Part shown: positions 63,277 to 64,000 of the stretch, piece by piece | Layout of the letters: every line of letters begins with the position of its first letter | Numbering within the stretch: the stretch's first letter is position 1 | Assembly: GCA_040756375.1 (NCBI GenBank) | Contig: JBFLZC010000029.1 | Coordinates: 1 to 64,000 of the forward strand | Source: VGSG01 sp040756375 | GTDB taxonomy: Bacteria; Desulfobacterota; Desulfomonilia; Desulfomonilales; Desulfomonilaceae | Reading direction: 5' to 3' | Length of the DNA: 64,000 nucleotides | Notes under the pieces: generated by a model | Told to the model about the DNA's origin: nothing | Seen by the model: only the letters and a program-made list of their open reading frames with translations | The model's database searches: none | Program-made: the position numbers and the translations under genes

Positions 63277-64000
63277 ATGAAGGTAGTCAGATTTCAAGTG
63301 AACGGGACCATCGTTCAAGGCAAGCTGGACGGAAACAGAGTGATTCCGCTGTCCGGGTCTTCCGGCGCTCAAGAGTATGCCATCGAAGCAGGGCGGCTCC
63401 TGGCCCCAGTGCAGCCGACCAAGGTGGTGGCCATCGGTTTGAATTATCGCGATCACGCGGAGGAAGTACACCTGCCGCTGCCTGATGAGCCGATACTCTT
63501 CATGAAGCCGTCGTCCAGCGTTATCGGTCCTCTGGATCCCATCGTCCTTCCGCGCACGAGCCGTAGGGTTGATTACGAGGCCGAACTTGCGGTGGTCATC
63601 GGGAAGACAGCCAGGAACGTGCCTGAGAACCGGGCAGCAGAATATATCGCAGGTTATTCTTGCCTCAATGACGTGACGGCTCGGGATTTTCAGAAAAAGG
63701 ACGGGCAGTGGACGCGTGCCAAGAGCTTCGATACCTTCTGCCCGATCGGGCCTTGGGTAGAAACGGAAGTTGACCCTTCGGATTTGGCCATAGAACTCTT
63801 ACTCAACGGAGAGCCTAAGCAGAGGTCGCGCACGTCGAATCTTATTTTCAATCCTTTTCAATTGGTTGCGTTTGTCTCGGGTGTGATGACCCTGTTTCCG
63901 GGCGACGTGATTGCCACGGGCACGCCATCGGGTATCGGGAGGCTCGCGCCAGGAGATCAGGTCGAGGTGCGGATAGAAGGAATTGGGTCTCTGATGAACG
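63277..64000 (+). CDS. Fumarylacetoacetate hydrolase family protein (cut at window end)
   Basis: From ATG 63277, 241 codons are visible without a stop. Signatures are AIGLNYRDHAEEVHL, LFMKPSSSVIGPLDPI, RVDYEAELAVVIGKTARN, GYSCLNDVTARDFQKK, AKSFDTFCPIGPW and LFPGDVIATGTPSGIG. The E..E..D metal site of the FAH fold is present. Members cleave or isomerise beta-diketo acids, or decarboxylate oxaloacetate; the precise reaction is not fixed. It starts two bases after dapB and so is very likely in the same operon. Confidence 0.9.
   Translation, partial: MKVVRFQVNGTIVQGKLDGNRVIPLSGSSGAQEYAIEAGRLLAPVQPTKVVAIGLNYRDHAEEVHLPLPDEPILFMKPSSSVIGPLDPIVLPRTSRRVDYEAELAVVIGKTARNVPENRAAEYIAGYSCLNDVTARDFQKKDGQWTRAKSFDTFCPIGPWVETEVDPSDLAIELLLNGEPKQRSRTSNLIFNPFQLVAFVSGVMTLFPGDVIATGTPSGIGRLAPGDQVEVRIEGIGSLMN

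Overview
The window looks like a chromosomal segment of an anaerobic, deltaproteobacterial-type bacterium (Desulfobacterota, plausibly Desulfomonile- or Syntrophobacter-like). This is an inference from gene content. It carries a Ni,Fe CO dehydrogenase, a 2-oxoacid:ferredoxin oxidoreductase operon, the dearomatising-pathway dehydrogenase Had, hemB next to an AhbD-type radical-SAM haem synthase, a sulfide-type Thi4 and a hemerythrin-like protein. No rRNA or tRNA gene was recognised.

Left part (1-16.6 kb): the first codons of a transposase, an NtrY-like sensor kinase (-), pth, a methyltransferase, a shared terminator, had (-), a class IV aminotransferase (-), secA (-), thi4, a coiled-coil lipoprotein, a class I aminotransferase (-), a TPR protein, a decayed PAS fragment, a DUF3467 protein and an ankyrin-repeat protein. 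Gaps between genes are filled with palindromic repeats of several families.

Middle part (16.6-35.4 kb): an exported protein, a REP-associated tyrosine transposase (RAYT) flanked by its own repeats in opposite orientations, a korDABC/vor-type operon plus a tandem-ACT protein, a dihaem cytochrome peroxidase-like protein, a DUF2325 protein, an exported alpha/beta hydrolase, a PIG-L deacetylase with a small zinc-ribbon protein, hemB-ahbD behind a near-consensus promoter, an MBL hydrolase, a decayed nucleotidyltransferase, a hemerythrin-like protein, a stand-alone cooS with an upstream TTGAC-N4-GTCAA operator, and an IS1380 fragment.

Defence island (35.65-47.5 kb): a complete type I-E CRISPR-Cas locus, cas3-cse1-cse2-cas7e-cas5e-cas6e-cas1e-cas2e, with mostly overlapping genes. 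It is followed 16 bases after cas2 by an array of 40 repeats and 39 spacers. Oddities are a truncated second Cas3 N-terminus just upstream of cas3, one exactly duplicated spacer, and a charged low-complexity segment inside Cas7e.

Right part (47.5-64 kb): murJ (-), rpsT, an HD-domain hydrolase coupled to a degenerate CHAT-like protein (-), a zinc-ribbon methyltransferase, then one long amino-acid biosynthesis operon argB-argD-argF-argG-argH-lipoprotein-lysA-dapA-dapB-FAH-family gene that runs off the window. It makes arginine from N-acetylglutamate and contains three lysine/diaminopimelate steps.

The most notable items are the CRISPR locus with its Cas3 remnant and compact leader, the RAYT whose stop codon lies in its own repeat, and the cooS operator. 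I see no wholly new system that I can defend.
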